NCBI GenBank assembly: GCA_020629475.1
Contig: JAHDDF010000004.1
Location: 1 to 36,317, forward strand
DNA: 36,317 nucleotides
Source: Saprospiraceae bacterium
Lineage (GTDB): Bacteria; Bacteroidota; Bacteroidia; Chitinophagales; Saprospiraceae
Reading direction: 5' to 3'
Positions 25,029-33,812 of this stretch are shown piece after piece. Every line of letters starts with the position of its first letter. Position 1 is the first letter of the stretch. The notes beneath the pieces are model-generated. The model was not told the origin of the DNA and searched no databases. It was given only the letters and a program-made list of their open reading frames with translations. The translations under genes and the position numbers were made by a program.

Positions 25029-26009
25029 TTAGGGTAATCGGGGGGTGTGAATGATTTTTGGCAACCTAGCTTTCGATAAACTTTTTCCTAAATCATACTT
25101 TAAAATTACTTCATGAGAGCCCGAATTTACCTCTCTTAGACCGGAAAGCGGTAAATCGAATGCGTACAATAGCCGAAAACGACTTCCGAGCGTCATTCCT
25201 CCTTGGATACCAAGGGCATCATTGGTGTTGGAATTAAAGCCCCTGTACATGGCTCCAAAGTGGAATTTCTCTTGATAATCCACCACAACGGAGGATTGCA
25301 ATTGTGTTTCCACTAAATCAGACGCTGCAAAAACGCCGGGAGTCACCCCAAAATTTTCCCCGAGACCAATTTTATATGAAATCATTCCCGTAAAATGCCT
25401 TTTAAACCTAAAATCGAAGACTTCACCGAAAGGATAATCGATTTTTGACTCCGTAAGGTGAAGCCCGGAAAAGCCGGCATTTAATTCTCCTACCTTTAGG
25501 AAAACCCCGGCATTGACCGTATGACCGATGCCGTTTTGTCGAATTTCAGGGATAAAATCATCATTGTGATCAAAGGTTTGCCCTTCATAAATCCCTTCCG
25601 GTGCCAATAATTCCGCCCCGTTCAAGGATTTTTGGATGATTCCTCCGGATACACCCACCGATAACTTCGCCTCATCCCCCAAACGAATGGCTTGTGCATA
25701 AGATAAGGTAGCTATGGTATTCCGTTCCGCACCGATAATATCGTTTTCAAGCACCAAACCTACGGCTCCGGAAATATAATCCACCGGTACGGAGGCAATT
25801 AATGCCTGTTGAAACGGGCTTCCATCCAAACCTACCCACTGTTTCCTGAATATTCCGGCGAATTCCAAGGAATTTGTGACGCCCGGATATGCCGGATTAT
25901 ACACCTGCGGAATTTCTTGCACCATGGTGTATTGGGTTGCTTGCTGCGCACCCAACCGGAAACTTAACGTAAAAAGAAGGATAAGGAACAGTGTATGTCT
26001 CATTCTCAT
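25029..26009 (-). CDS. porP: PorP/SprF family type IX secretion outer-membrane protein
   Basis: A 326-residue outer-membrane beta-barrel of the PorP/SprF family. Residues 1-22 are a signal peptide (ending RLGAQ). The typical start of the mature protein QATQYTMVQEIPQVYNPAYPG is followed by FRKQWVGLDGSPFQQ and many short strands of the barrel. PorP-type proteins anchor or assist the secretion of particular cargo, and the one preceding gldK is part of the core gene set in Porphyromonas (porPKLMN). The gene order here is the same. It starts one base after the stop of the DUF255 gene, so the two are translationally coupled. A second Met (residue 3) is an alternative start. Confidence 0.9.
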   Translation of the reverse strand: MRMRHTLFLILLFTLSFRLGAQQATQYTMVQEIPQVYNPAYPGVTNSLEFAGIFRKQWVGLDGSPFQQALIASVPVDYISGAVGLVLENDIIGAERNTIATLSYAQAIRLGDEAKLSVGVSGGIIQKSLNGAELLAPEGIYEGQTFDHNDDFIPEIRQNGIGHTVNAGVFLKVGELNAGFSGLHLTESKIDYPFGEVFDFRFKRHFTGMISYKIGLGENFGVTPGVFAASDLVETQLQSSVVVDYQEKFHFGAMYRGFNSNTNDALGIQGGMTLGSRFRLLYAFDLPLSGLREVNSGSHEVILKYDLGKSLSKARLPKIIHTPRLP

Positions 26010-26010
26010 A

Positions 26011-28077
26011 TCATAAATTTAAGGATGCGTACAAGTCGCGGAATTCCTCCAAGGAATTAACGGGCGGATAGCAACTAAAGTTGCTGCAAAGGTAAATCGC
26101 GGTGCCTTCGTTCGGCATTCTATCCGACAAAAGCGGGAATCCTTCCTTTTCCTCCAACGCTCCCATAACGATTTTATTGGGAAGGAATAAGCGGTTAAAC
26201 GCCTCGGTAAAGGTTTTTGCCTCCTCCCCTACCGCTACCAATTCCACCGGTGGGTATATCTCGTTGGTTAAAGCATTCGCCCAACCGGAAAAGGATCTGG
26301 GATAACGCTCCACGGAAGCGGATATCCCAAGTAGCATTTCCCTTGCCTTGCCCTTGTACTCACTTGAATCAAATATCAAGGACAAACGCTGCAAGTTGGA
26401 TACCATCCTAGAATTTCCCGAAGGAAGTGCATTATCGAAAAAATCCTTCTTCTCCGCTATTAAATCCTTTTGCCCTTTGGGGGCAAAAAGGAAATAACCC
26501 GTTTGAGGATCGGAAAAGTTTTGGATTACGAAATCCGTAAGCCTTCTTGCCTCCAAGAGATAACACTCCCCTAGTGTAACCTCGTACAATTCAATGAGCG
26601 CTTCAATAAGATAAGCATAATCGGAAAGGAATGCATCGATTTTTGCGGTGCCGTCCTTGTAGGAATGGTAAAAACCATCCCCGTTTTTCATCTTACCATA
26701 TATAAAGGTGATTGCTTTTTCCGCCCTTTGCGCCAATTCCTCACTTTCTAAGGACTTTGCTGCCTTGCAATACGCCGTTAACATCAGGGCGTTCCAATCA
26801 AGGAGAACCTTATCATCCAATCCGGGTCTTACCCTTTTTTCCCTTTCTAACCGAAGCCGGATTGACCATCTTTTCATCAAGGGTTTCAATTCGGATTCCT
26901 CCATACCGATTTTACGCGAAAAATCCGCTAGCGACTGTTTCCTTCGAAGAATATTCACGCCTTCCCAATTTCCTTGAGGGCTTACATCATAAAATCCCTT
27001 GAAAAATGGTGCATCATCGCCCAAAAGGGCATTCACTTCTTCCTCGTCCCAAACGTAGAACTTTCCTTCCACTCCTTCACTATCCGCATCCAATGCGGAA
27101 TAAAAGCCCCCTTCCGGGTGATTCATTTCGCGATCCACCCACTCCAAAGTCTCCAGGATGGTCTCCTTGTACATTTCCCTTCCGGAAAAAGAATAGGCAT
27201 CCGCTAACAGAGCCACAAGAAGTGCATTATCGTACAGCATTTTCTCAAAATGGGGTGCCAGCCATTCCGGATCCGTGGAATATCTGGCGAAACCGCCACC
27301 GATTTGATCATATATGCCACCCATGATCATGGCTTCCAAAGAGCGGTGAAGATGATCCTCCGCTTCTTGGTTACCATTTATTTTTGCATCATTCAAAAGA
27401 AATCGAAGGCTCATTGTTCCGGGAAACTTAGGAGCCGGCGAAAATCCTCCGTATTCCGTATCGAAGGTTTTCTTCATCCCCTCGAAAATGGTAATGCTTG
27501 AATTCGGGGTGAACGCTAAGTCGGGATTATCACCGTTTACATTTTTTCCTAGGAAGCGGTCATCGCCTTCGTTGATATGTTGTATCAAGCGATTGGCTTG
27601 TTCCTCTACTTCATCCTTTTTATTGGAATAGGCATTTGCCACACCTATTAATACCTGTTTCCAAGAAGGACGATTGTACCTATTTTCCGGAGGAAAGTAG
27701 GTGCCACCATAAAAAGGCTTCAGGTCGGGCGTCAAAAAACAATTCAAGGGCCATCCACCTGAACCGGTGAGTACTTGAATGGCATCCATATATATGGCAT
27801 CCACATCAGGACGTTCCTCCCTATCCACCTTTATATTTACAAATAACTCATTCATGAGTTTGGCGGTGGCTTCATCCTCGAAACTTTCCCGTTCCATCAC
27901 GTGGCACCAATGGCAAGTGGAATATCCGATACTTACAAGAATGGGCTTATCCTCTTTTCTTGCTTTCCGGAAAGCTTCTTCTCCCCAAGGAAACCAATCC
28001 ACGGGATTGTGCTTGTGTTGTTGTAGGTAAGGACTACTTTCCCGGGTAAGTCGGTTGGTAAATTCGTGATCCATCAT
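26011..28077 (-). CDS. DUF255/YyaL-type thioredoxin-domain protein (SPATA20-like)
   Basis: A 688-residue cytosolic protein of the widespread YyaL/spermatogenesis-associated protein 20 family. N-terminal residues ~1-165 form a thioredoxin-like domain: [21 protein letters not shown], a CxxC motif at Cys55-Cys58 ([10 protein letters not shown]), [14 protein letters not shown] and [23 protein letters not shown]. The remainder resembles an (alpha/alpha)6 barrel of the kind found in N-acyl-glucosamine epimerase-like enzymes ([36 protein letters not shown]). The molecular role is not established. The length is complete. The ORF begins with two Met codons (28077 or 28074). Its coupling to porP is notable but may be fortuitous. 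Confidence 0.88.
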   Translation of the reverse strand: MMDHEFTNRLTRESSPYLQQHKHNPVDWFPWGEEAFRKARKEDKPILVSIGYSTCHWCHVMERESFEDEATAKLMNELFVNIKVDREERPDVDAIYMDAIQVLTGSGGWPLNCFLTPDLKPFYGGTYFPPENRYNRPSWKQVLIGVANAYSNKKDEVEEQANRLIQHINEGDDRFLGKNVNGDNPDLAFTPNSSITIFEGMKKTFDTEYGGFSPAPKFPGTMSLRFLLNDAKINGNQEAEDHLHRSLEAMIMGGIYDQIGGGFARYSTDPEWLAPHFEKMLYDNALLVALLADAYSFSGREMYKETILETLEWVDREMNHPEGGFYSALDADSEGVEGKFYVWDEEEVNALLGDDAPFFKGFYDVSPQGNWEGVNILRRKQSLADFSRKIGMEESELKPLMKRWSIRLRLEREKRVRPGLDDKVLLDWNALMLTAYCKAAKSLESEELAQRAEKAITFIYGKMKNGDGFYHSYKDGTAKIDAFLSDYAYLIEALIELYEVTLGECYLLEARRLTDFVIQNFSDPQTGYFLFAPKGQKDLIAEKKDFFDNALPSGNSRMVSNLQRLSLIFDSSEYKGKAREMLLGISASVERYPRSFSGWANALTNEIYPPVELVAVGEEAKTFTEAFNRLFLPNKIVMGALEEKEGFPLLSDRMPNEGTAIYLCSNFSCYPPVNSLEEFRDLYASLNL

Positions 28078-28109
28078 GTAAAGTAAATCCTTTTCCTTCG
28101 GAATCGTTC

Positions 28110-28148
28110 AAAAAAAATGAAGGCACCCCGTTTCCGGAGTGCCTTCAT
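28110..28148 (-). terminator. Strong terminator after the metalloprotease gene
   Basis: ATGAAGGCACCCCG (28117-28130) and CGGAGTGCCTTCAT (28135-28148) form a 14-bp stem with one mismatch and a 4-nt loop. On the minus strand eight Ts follow (28117-28110). It lies about 27 nt past the metalloprotease stop and separates it from the DUF255-porP genes. Confidence 0.92.
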
Positions 28149-28175
28149 GATAGGAGCCATTCTAATTATTCCAAA

Positions 28176-30776
28176 TTAGAACTTAAGCACCTTATGTGTA
28201 CTAACGGATTTCCCGTCGGTAATTCTCAAGAAGTAAGTACCTGCCGCCAAACCGGAAACATCGAAGGTTTGCCGGGAAGTACCGTTGAAGGAGATTGCTT
28301 GTCCTTGGACTACTTTCCTTCCAACCGCGTCATATAGGTCTACCGTCAAATCAACATTTTGGGTAGACGCCAAGTCAACGTATAGGTTATCATTCACCGG
28401 ATTCGGGCGGATATTGATACCGGATAAACCTTCCACGTTTTCAATGGAAACAGGGAAACCGGTGACTTCTACTGTCCAGGTTTGAACATCATCACAAATG
28501 CCATCACCTACGGTAAGCGTAACCGTGTAGGTACCCGGCTGGGTATATGTATGGGATGGATTCTGTCCGTTGGACAAACTTCCGTCACCGAAATTCCAGC
28601 TACGCGTGGTAACACCGGTTGTATTATCCGTAGCGGTAAGCGTAGGATTGGTTTGAACATCGAACGTATTTCCGGAGATGGAACCATTGGCTTCGATTGC
28701 CGCGGGTACGTTGATGATATTATTTTGTGTTTGAGAATCAGAACCCAAGTTATTGGATACGGATAAAGTAGCACCGTAATTTCCTGCTCCACTAAATGAA
28801 ACCACAGGGTTTTGCATGCTGGAGCTAGCCGGTGAACCACCGGGGAAGGACCAGTTCCAAGAGGTCGGTGAGAAGGTGGAGTTATCCGAAAATTGGATTT
28901 GGATGGTCTCACATCCTTGGCTGATTACTTGATAACCGAAGTTCGCTACAGGTGCTTGTGGCACACTGGATACGGAACAAACCCTAGGGTAAATCGCCAT
29001 TGCTACATCAATTTCCCAAGTCGTATTGGTATTGGTGTAATCATTGAACGGATACCAATCTCCATTACCCCATTGTTCCCAAGCGGTTGTAGGATTGGTT
29101 TGTCCATCGGAATTGGTTCTAACCGCGATATCACCGCTTGAAGGAACCTCAAAACCTACGAAGATTGGGTTATTGATTTGGAACAATCCAAAATCAACGG
29201 TGGTAAGGTTACCCGCTGAAACATCCGCCGCGATTGCGGAGCGTGAAACAGCAACGGAAACCAATTCATCACCCGGTGTTCCCGTTGAACCATCCCAGAT
29301 AACGAAGTTTACGTTTCCGCCTCCACTAGCAAGACCGAAATCAAAGTCAACTTCTTGCAGATAAATGTCGGAACCATAGTCATCAAAGTATTCGGCCTTG
29401 GCAATATCTCCGTAACTATTGTTTCCTGAAATGTAACCACCATTTGGATCCGCCACCAAAGTAGGTGCGCCACCGTTCAAGTGATCCAAGGTATTGCAAA
29501 CGAAATTATTACAATCCACGATTTCAACGGAATAGTTCGCGGAGGAGGAACCGGCAGGACCACTCACGTTCAATGTTACAGTATATGTACCTGCATTCGC
29601 GTAAGTTACTGTTGGTGGGTTCTGTGCGGTAGAAGAAGAAGGAACTCCTCCGGGAAATGACCAAGAGTAAGTATCCGCGGAACCACTCGTAGCATTGTTC
29701 AATTGGATGGCATCCCCGGGACAACCTGCATTACCACCTGATATACCGGCTTGTGGCGCAACTGCTCCACATACTTGGGTTGAGGCTGCAATCTTGTTCT
29801 GAAGATATTGATAGGAATTTATAAATCCTGTAATTCTATCTGCTTGCCCTTGGGAGAACATGAACATACAGTTATCATTTACGTAATCCATGTAGTTCAT
29901 CACCATATCGGAAGAACCACAGCTCGTAGCCGAGCCTGGACAACCATAATTTTCGGATGCTTGGTTAGGTGTATCAGCAACTTGATCAGAACCGGTACAT
30001 GAACCATTATCATCACCCCAAATGTGGAAAAGACCCAAACAGTGCCCAAGCTCATGGGTTGCTGTTCTACCAAATCTAAAATCCCAATTAACAGGGTTTG
30101 GAGTGGTTAAAGACCCTACAGTATTCGTGTTCAAAACCAAACCATCCGTATTAGGGCTAGATGCAAATTGAGTGGGGAATTGGGCATAACCTAAAAGTCC
30201 TGCACCGATATCACCTACCCATACATTAAAATATGTATTGGTATCCCAAGCATTGACTCCGCCTTGGGAAGCGAATTTGATGGCATCAAATTGTTGGAAG
30301 GAAGTTTGGCTTGTTTGAACACGGTTAATACCCGTAGTTGGATTACCGTTTGGATCTACTGTTGCCAAACAGAATTCTATATCAACGTTACCGATTAAAT
30401 TTTGGAAAATTCCGGGTACGGAACCAATATCCGCGTTGGTAGCGGAAAAATCATCATTCAATTGCTCCAATTGAGCTAGGATGTATTGATCCGCAATATT
30501 ATCGGAGTTATTATTCCAAACGATGTGGAATACAATCGGAATGGTATAGGTAGCTCTTGACTGCCCTATATTTGGATTAGCCGCTAAAAAGTCTTGAACT
30601 TTCTGCTCAATGATATTCTGCTCATGTAGACTTTCCGGGTACATCTGCATTAACCTTTGGTGGTTTGCCATGGTCCCACAAGTCCTGTGTGAAGCAAAAT
30701 TTTGCCCCTTTTGTGCTTCCATGCCGGTTAGGGCTAGTAAACAGGTAAAAAGAGTCAAGAATGTAAATTTCTTCAT
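28176..30776 (-). CDS. Secreted M43-type zinc metalloprotease with PKD domains and T9SS sorting domain
   Basis: An 866-residue secreted protease. The start is ATG at 30776 (MKKFTFLTLF), because the promoter at 30809-30837 lies inside any longer frame. The signal peptide ends about residue 22 (GMEAQ). The metalloprotease domain (~75-335) has HExxHxxGLFH with His241, Glu242, His245 and His251, a Met-turn at ~296 (MVMNYMDYV) and WDTNTYFNVWVGDIG, typical of the pappalysin/cytophagalysin (M43) family. PKD domains lie at ~340-420, ~611-691 and ~711-781, with a beta-rich region (~430-600) between the first two. The C-terminal ~75 residues are a T9SS type A sorting domain (INIRPNPVND to THKVLKF). It is probably a cargo of the secretion system encoded next door. 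Confidence 0.92.
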   Translation of the reverse strand: MKKFTFLTLFTCLLALTGMEAQKGQNFASHRTCGTMANHQRLMQMYPESLHEQNIIEQKVQDFLAANPNIGQSRATYTIPIVFHIVWNNNSDNIADQYILAQLEQLNDDFSATNADIGSVPGIFQNLIGNVDIEFCLATVDPNGNPTTGINRVQTSQTSFQQFDAIKFASQGGVNAWDTNTYFNVWVGDIGAGLLGYAQFPTQFASSPNTDGLVLNTNTVGSLTTPNPVNWDFRFGRTATHELGHCLGLFHIWGDDNGSCTGSDQVADTPNQASENYGCPGSATSCGSSDMVMNYMDYVNDNCMFMFSQGQADRITGFINSYQYLQNKIAASTQVCGAVAPQAGISGGNAGCPGDAIQLNNATSGSADTYSWSFPGGVPSSSTAQNPPTVTYANAGTYTVTLNVSGPAGSSSANYSVEIVDCNNFVCNTLDHLNGGAPTLVADPNGGYISGNNSYGDIAKAEYFDDYGSDIYLQEVDFDFGLASGGGNVNFVIWDGSTGTPGDELVSVAVSRSAIAADVSAGNLTTVDFGLFQINNPIFVGFEVPSSGDIAVRTNSDGQTNPTTAWEQWGNGDWYPFNDYTNTNTTWEIDVAMAIYPRVCSVSSVPQAPVANFGYQVISQGCETIQIQFSDNSTFSPTSWNWSFPGGSPASSSMQNPVVSFSGAGNYGATLSVSNNLGSDSQTQNNIINVPAAIEANGSISGNTFDVQTNPTLTATDNTTGVTTRSWNFGDGSLSNGQNPSHTYTQPGTYTVTLTVGDGICDDVQTWTVEVTGFPVSIENVEGLSGINIRPNPVNDNLYVDLASTQNVDLTVDLYDAVGRKVVQGQAISFNGTSRQTFDVSGLAAGTYFLRITDGKSVSTHKVLKF

Positions 30777-30808
30777 GGTGTTGCGAATAGACGTTAAAAA
30801 AATGTAGT

Positions 30809-30837
30809 CAAATGTAATAAATCCCTTTGGTAAGCAA
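30809..30837 (-). promoter_or_regulatory. Candidate promoter of the metalloprotease gene
   Basis: On the minus strand: TTG (30837-30835), 18 nt, TACATTTG (30816-30809), a good fit to the Bacteroidota -33/-7 pattern. It predicts a start site near 30803 and therefore the ATG at 30776. A 12-bp palindrome AACGTATACGTT (30867-30878) lies about 65-75 bp upstream of that start site. Confidence 0.65.
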
Positions 30838-30908
30838 TCAGCAACCAAAAGACAGATTGCGTCAATAACGTATACGTTTGGTATGATTGTCTTGTCAAAT
30901 AGGTCATT

Positions 30909-31970
30909 TTAAGGTAAGTACACGACCTTTGACACCCTTGGTGCCTTATTTCCTTCTGTAATTTGAATAAAATAGGTTCCCGGAGTTAAACCTGCTTGTC
31001 GAAAATCCCAATCCAAAGAGGAATTAAAACGATGGGTACTTATTTCCTTACCGGAAACATCCAAAATTTGAACGGTTCCTTCCCCTTGGATTTCAAGCCT
31101 GATATTCCCGGTTGTAGGATTCGGGAAAACCTTAATTTCATTCTCCTGGATTTCCTCAACAGGAACGGACTGGCAATAGGCATCCACATCACCACCGAAG
31201 GCACGGGTTACTAGGGAACAGTCGAGGACAAATGGGTTCGGCTTATTGTCTTGTACTTGTGCCACTTTCCAAGTACGGTCCCATTCTTTTTGATCAACGG
31301 GGTCTAATTCATGCCATTGCTTAAGTATGTCCAATTGATCAAAGAAGAAATCCGGATCAGCGGCATCGCATTCTACATTATACATGGTATAGAAATACAT
31401 CATCGCCCTGGCTACATCCCCTTTTACCTCTTCACGCGGCTCGAAGTTCCCGGTAACGAATTCCGAATAGGCATCCTTATTAGCGGAGGGTTCACTTGTG
31501 GTTGTTTGGGTAAGGTAATACCACTTATCCGCAGCGGAATCCAGGATTTCATTATAAGGGTTATTGCTACGGTCGGTATTTACGTCCGCGCGTGCAGGAA
31601 CCAAATGGTGCATATCCGAGGTAGGTGTATTTCCGCCGACGTATTTACTTTGCGGGTAAATATGCTCGGCATTTAAGCCCGTGGCAGCACCGCCTAAACC
31701 CGCAGCCGAGGAAGGATCTTGACCTGCAGGAATATCCACTTTTCTTCCCGTGTAAATACACTCTACTTGATCATTCTGGTCCTTTTCAACGGTTCCGAAT
31801 AATACGTCGCGCTGATCATCGTAGGCAACCAAGATGGTAGGACGGTATTGATCCTTGAGTTCCGTACGAAGGGAATTACCCGTCATCCCGGGTAAAACAT
31901 CATTGTGGAATTGGGCATTCGCAAAAAAACCGGTACACAAAAGAGTAAATAAAAGAAATAGGCGGTTCAT
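30909..31970 (-). CDS. Secreted endonuclease I family nuclease with T9SS sorting domain
   Basis: A 353-residue extracellular nuclease (EndA/NucM/Vvn-like, His-Me finger). The start chosen is ATG at 31970 (MNRLFLLFTLL), which gives a proper signal peptide ending ANAQ; the longer frame adds a non-signal-like leader. The core includes GLNAEHIYPQSKY (catalytic His ~103), SDMHHLVPARADVNTDRSNNPY, RGDVARAMMYFYTMY-like GDVARAMMYFYTMYN and a QWHELDPVDQKEWDR segment, all family-typical. Residues ~275-353 form a T9SS type A sorting domain (VFPNPTTGNIRLEI to PRVSKVVYLP). It probably degrades extracellular DNA or RNA for nutrient use. It is a second apparent T9SS cargo next to the metalloprotease, on the same strand but with its own gap. 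Confidence 0.93.
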   Translation of the reverse strand: MNRLFLLFTLLCTGFFANAQFHNDVLPGMTGNSLRTELKDQYRPTILVAYDDQRDVLFGTVEKDQNDQVECIYTGRKVDIPAGQDPSSAAGLGGAATGLNAEHIYPQSKYVGGNTPTSDMHHLVPARADVNTDRSNNPYNEILDSAADKWYYLTQTTTSEPSANKDAYSEFVTGNFEPREEVKGDVARAMMYFYTMYNVECDAADPDFFFDQLDILKQWHELDPVDQKEWDRTWKVAQVQDNKPNPFVLDCSLVTRAFGGDVDAYCQSVPVEEIQENEIKVFPNPTTGNIRLEIQGEGTVQILDVSGKEISTHRFNSSLDWDFRQAGLTPGTYFIQITEGNKAPRVSKVVYLP

Positions 31971-32096
31971 GTCCTTATTTTTGTCCTGACTAATACAATT
32001 ACAATAACCGGCACGCAAATTACCGATTAAGTATGGCATTTTGTCTTTCTAATTTCGAGAGCAACCGGGTTTGTCGGCTAAAACCGTAAGATTAAC

Positions 32097-32432
32097 ATGA
32101 GCAAACAATATTTTGAAAGAGAGGACCTCAAGAACTTTGGTGGAATTACCGAGTGGCAAGAGGAGATGGGAAGTAAGTTCTTCGATTGGTACGGGGAAGT
32201 ATTCAAGGAAGGAGCCCTGACCGCTAGGGAAAAGGCTTTAATCGCCTTGGCCGTATCCCACGCGGTACATTGCCCGTATTGTATAGAGGCATATACGGAT
32301 TCCTGCCTCAAAAAAGGAGCCGATGAGGAGCAAATGATGGAAGCGGTACACGTAGCGGCAGCCATTAAGGGCGGTTCTACCCTTGTTTACGCCACCCAAA
32401 TGAAAAGACAGGTGGAGGACAAATTAATGTAG
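32097..32432 (+). CDS. Arsenosugar biosynthesis-associated CMD/AhpD-like protein
   Basis: A 111-residue protein of the carboxymuconolactone decarboxylase/AhpD-like fold. The core is GALTAREKALIALAVSHAVHCPYCIEAYTDSCL, with the redox-type CPYC pair (Cys59, Cys62) and Cys70, followed by MMEAVHVAAAIKGGSTLVYATQM. The N-terminus YFEREDLKNFGGITEW matches, from memory, the arsenosugar biosynthesis-associated peroxidase-like subfamily. It is 178 nt upstream of arsS on the same strand, the usual companion, which supports this subfamily over general AhpD. Its precise reaction is unknown. The start ATG at 32097 is clear. Its stop codon TAG overlaps the 19-bp dispersed repeat. Confidence 0.85.
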   Translation: MSKQYFEREDLKNFGGITEWQEEMGSKFFDWYGEVFKEGALTAREKALIALAVSHAVHCPYCIEAYTDSCLKKGADEEQMMEAVHVAAAIKGGSTLVYATQMKRQVEDKLM

Positions 32433-32449
32433 AATGAGGAATGAATAAT
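32431..32449 (+). repeat. Short dispersed repeat, copy 2 (at the CMD-gene stop)
   Basis: AGAATGAGGAATGAATAAT is identical to the minus-strand copy at 11116-11134. Here it begins inside the TAG stop codon. It is followed by A/T-rich spacer (AAAAATTAGAG) in the 178-bp gap before arsS, which also holds the TTTTTAATTCTTAATT-type filler common between Bacteroidota genes. Confidence 0.6.
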
Positions 32450-32610
32450 GAAAAATTAGAGCAATTTAAAACATTGGCTTTTATGTCGAGGGACATCGAA
32501 CAATCAAAAAAGAATAGTTCCTCAGCCTAATTACCATATTTTGCATGTGCTCTTGGTCAAATTAACCTTTCATTGGTCATTTTTAATTTTTAATTCTTAA
32601 TTGAATTCTT

Positions 32611-33684
32611 TTGGCAATAAAACAGAAAGGAAAATCCCTGCGTTCGAGGGGTGTGGATTTGAGTGATACCTTTTTCCAATTAGAGGTATTAAACGGGAAG
32701 GAATTGACGGACGCTAAGTTTACGCCCTTTTCAAAAAAGGTGGCGGATACGACTTCCTTTTCGCCATTGCGACCCGGGGATTTGGAGATTTTCCAAATCA
32801 ATATCGGGAAGTTATGTAATCAAACCTGCGCGCATTGCCACGTGGATGCGGGACCGGACAGGAAGGACGAGCAAATGAGTCGGGAAACCTTGGAACGTTG
32901 CTTGGAAATTATTGCTGCCGTTCCTGAAATCAAGACCGTTGATATTACCGGTGGCGCACCTGAAATGAACGAGCATTTTAGATGGTTCGTGGAGGAATGC
33001 GTAAAGTTGGGTAAAAAGGTGATGGATCGTTGTAATTTGACCATCATCGTAGCGAACCCGAAGTACAATGATTTGCCTGCGTTTTTTGCCAAAAATAAGG
33101 TGGAGGTGGTTTCCTCACTTCCCTATTATAGCAAGAAAAGAACGGATAGCCAAAGAGGCGATGGCGTGTACGAGGATTCCATCAAAGCCTTGAAAATGCT
33201 GAATGACGTGGGTTATGGCGTTGAGGGTTCGGGTCTACATCTGAATTTGGTTTATAATCCCGCCGGCGCATTTCTTCCCGGTGATCAAGCATCTCTTGAG
33301 TCCGAGTTCAAACGACAGCTACTACGTCGGCATGATATCGTTTTTAACCAACTTTTTGCCATTACCAATCTTCCCATTAGTCGTTTCTTGGATTACCTGA
33401 TCCAATCCGGAAATTATGAGGATTATATGCAAACACTAATTGAAGCATATAATCCCGCTACGGTAGAGGGCTTAATGTGCCGAAATACCATTTCCGTTTC
33501 TTGGGACGGCTACCTGTACGATTGCGATTTTAACCAAATGCTGGATTTAAAGGTAAACGGAGGAAGTACGCATGTCAAAGATTTTGACATCGACAATCTA
33601 AAGAATAGAAATATCGTTCTCAACCAACATTGTTATGGATGTACCGCGGGAGCCGGTTCCAGTTGTGGTGGAGAGATAGCGTAA
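32611..33684 (+). CDS. arsS: Arsenosugar biosynthesis radical SAM protein ArsS
   Basis: A 357-residue radical SAM enzyme that forms the C-As bond in arsenosugar precursors (known for the ArsS family, acting on methylated arsenic with SAM). The 4Fe-4S motif CNQTCAHC (Cys69, Cys73, Cys76) follows EIFQINIGKL, then HVDAGPDRK. TVDITGGAPEMN is the SAM-binding GGAPE-like stretch. The C-terminal part has MCRNTISVSWDGYLYDCDFNQ and ends CYGCTAGAGSSCGG, where Cys352 sits at the position that is selenocysteine in some relatives. The start appears to be TTG at 32611: an in-frame TGA lies at 32602-32604 and the next ATG would remove the Fe-S motif. It lies downstream of its usual CMD-like partner. No arsM or other ars gene is in the window. 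Confidence 0.9.
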   Translation: MAIKQKGKSLRSRGVDLSDTFFQLEVLNGKELTDAKFTPFSKKVADTTSFSPLRPGDLEIFQINIGKLCNQTCAHCHVDAGPDRKDEQMSRETLERCLEIIAAVPEIKTVDITGGAPEMNEHFRWFVEECVKLGKKVMDRCNLTIIVANPKYNDLPAFFAKNKVEVVSSLPYYSKKRTDSQRGDGVYEDSIKALKMLNDVGYGVEGSGLHLNLVYNPAGAFLPGDQASLESEFKRQLLRRHDIVFNQLFAITNLPISRFLDYLIQSGNYEDYMQTLIEAYNPATVEGLMCRNTISVSWDGYLYDCDFNQMLDLKVNGGSTHVKDFDIDNLKNRNIVLNQHCYGCTAGAGSSCGGEIA

Positions 33685-33759
33685 GATCCTTGCGATTTTC
33701 TTTATGTTTTCACCCATACTCAATTGGTTTCCCCTTAGAAATTTGTTAATACGAAGCCT

Positions 33760-33767
33760 TATATTTG
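33760..33767 (+). promoter_or_regulatory. Candidate -7 box for the TPR lipoprotein gene
   Basis: TATATTTG matches TAnnTTTG exactly. TTTG at 33742-33745 is a possible but close-spaced -33 box (14 nt). The predicted start site near 33773 lies after the ATG at 33765 and before that at 33813, supporting the latter. Confidence 0.5.
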
Positions 33768-33812
33768 AATTTCCTCCGTTCACCCCAGGGGAAATCCAAA
33801 CTTGAGAGTGAG

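Noticed and set aside
30867-30878. 12-bp perfect palindrome AACGTATACGTT upstream of the metalloprotease promoter as a specific operator
   Set aside because: Several 12-bp palindromes are expected by chance in a window of this size; position alone is not enough. It is mentioned only in the promoter entry.
33650-33684. Selenocysteine codon (in-frame TGA) in arsS
   Set aside because: The codon at the relevant position is TGT (Cys), and the frame ends at an ordinary TAA; no insertion element is needed.
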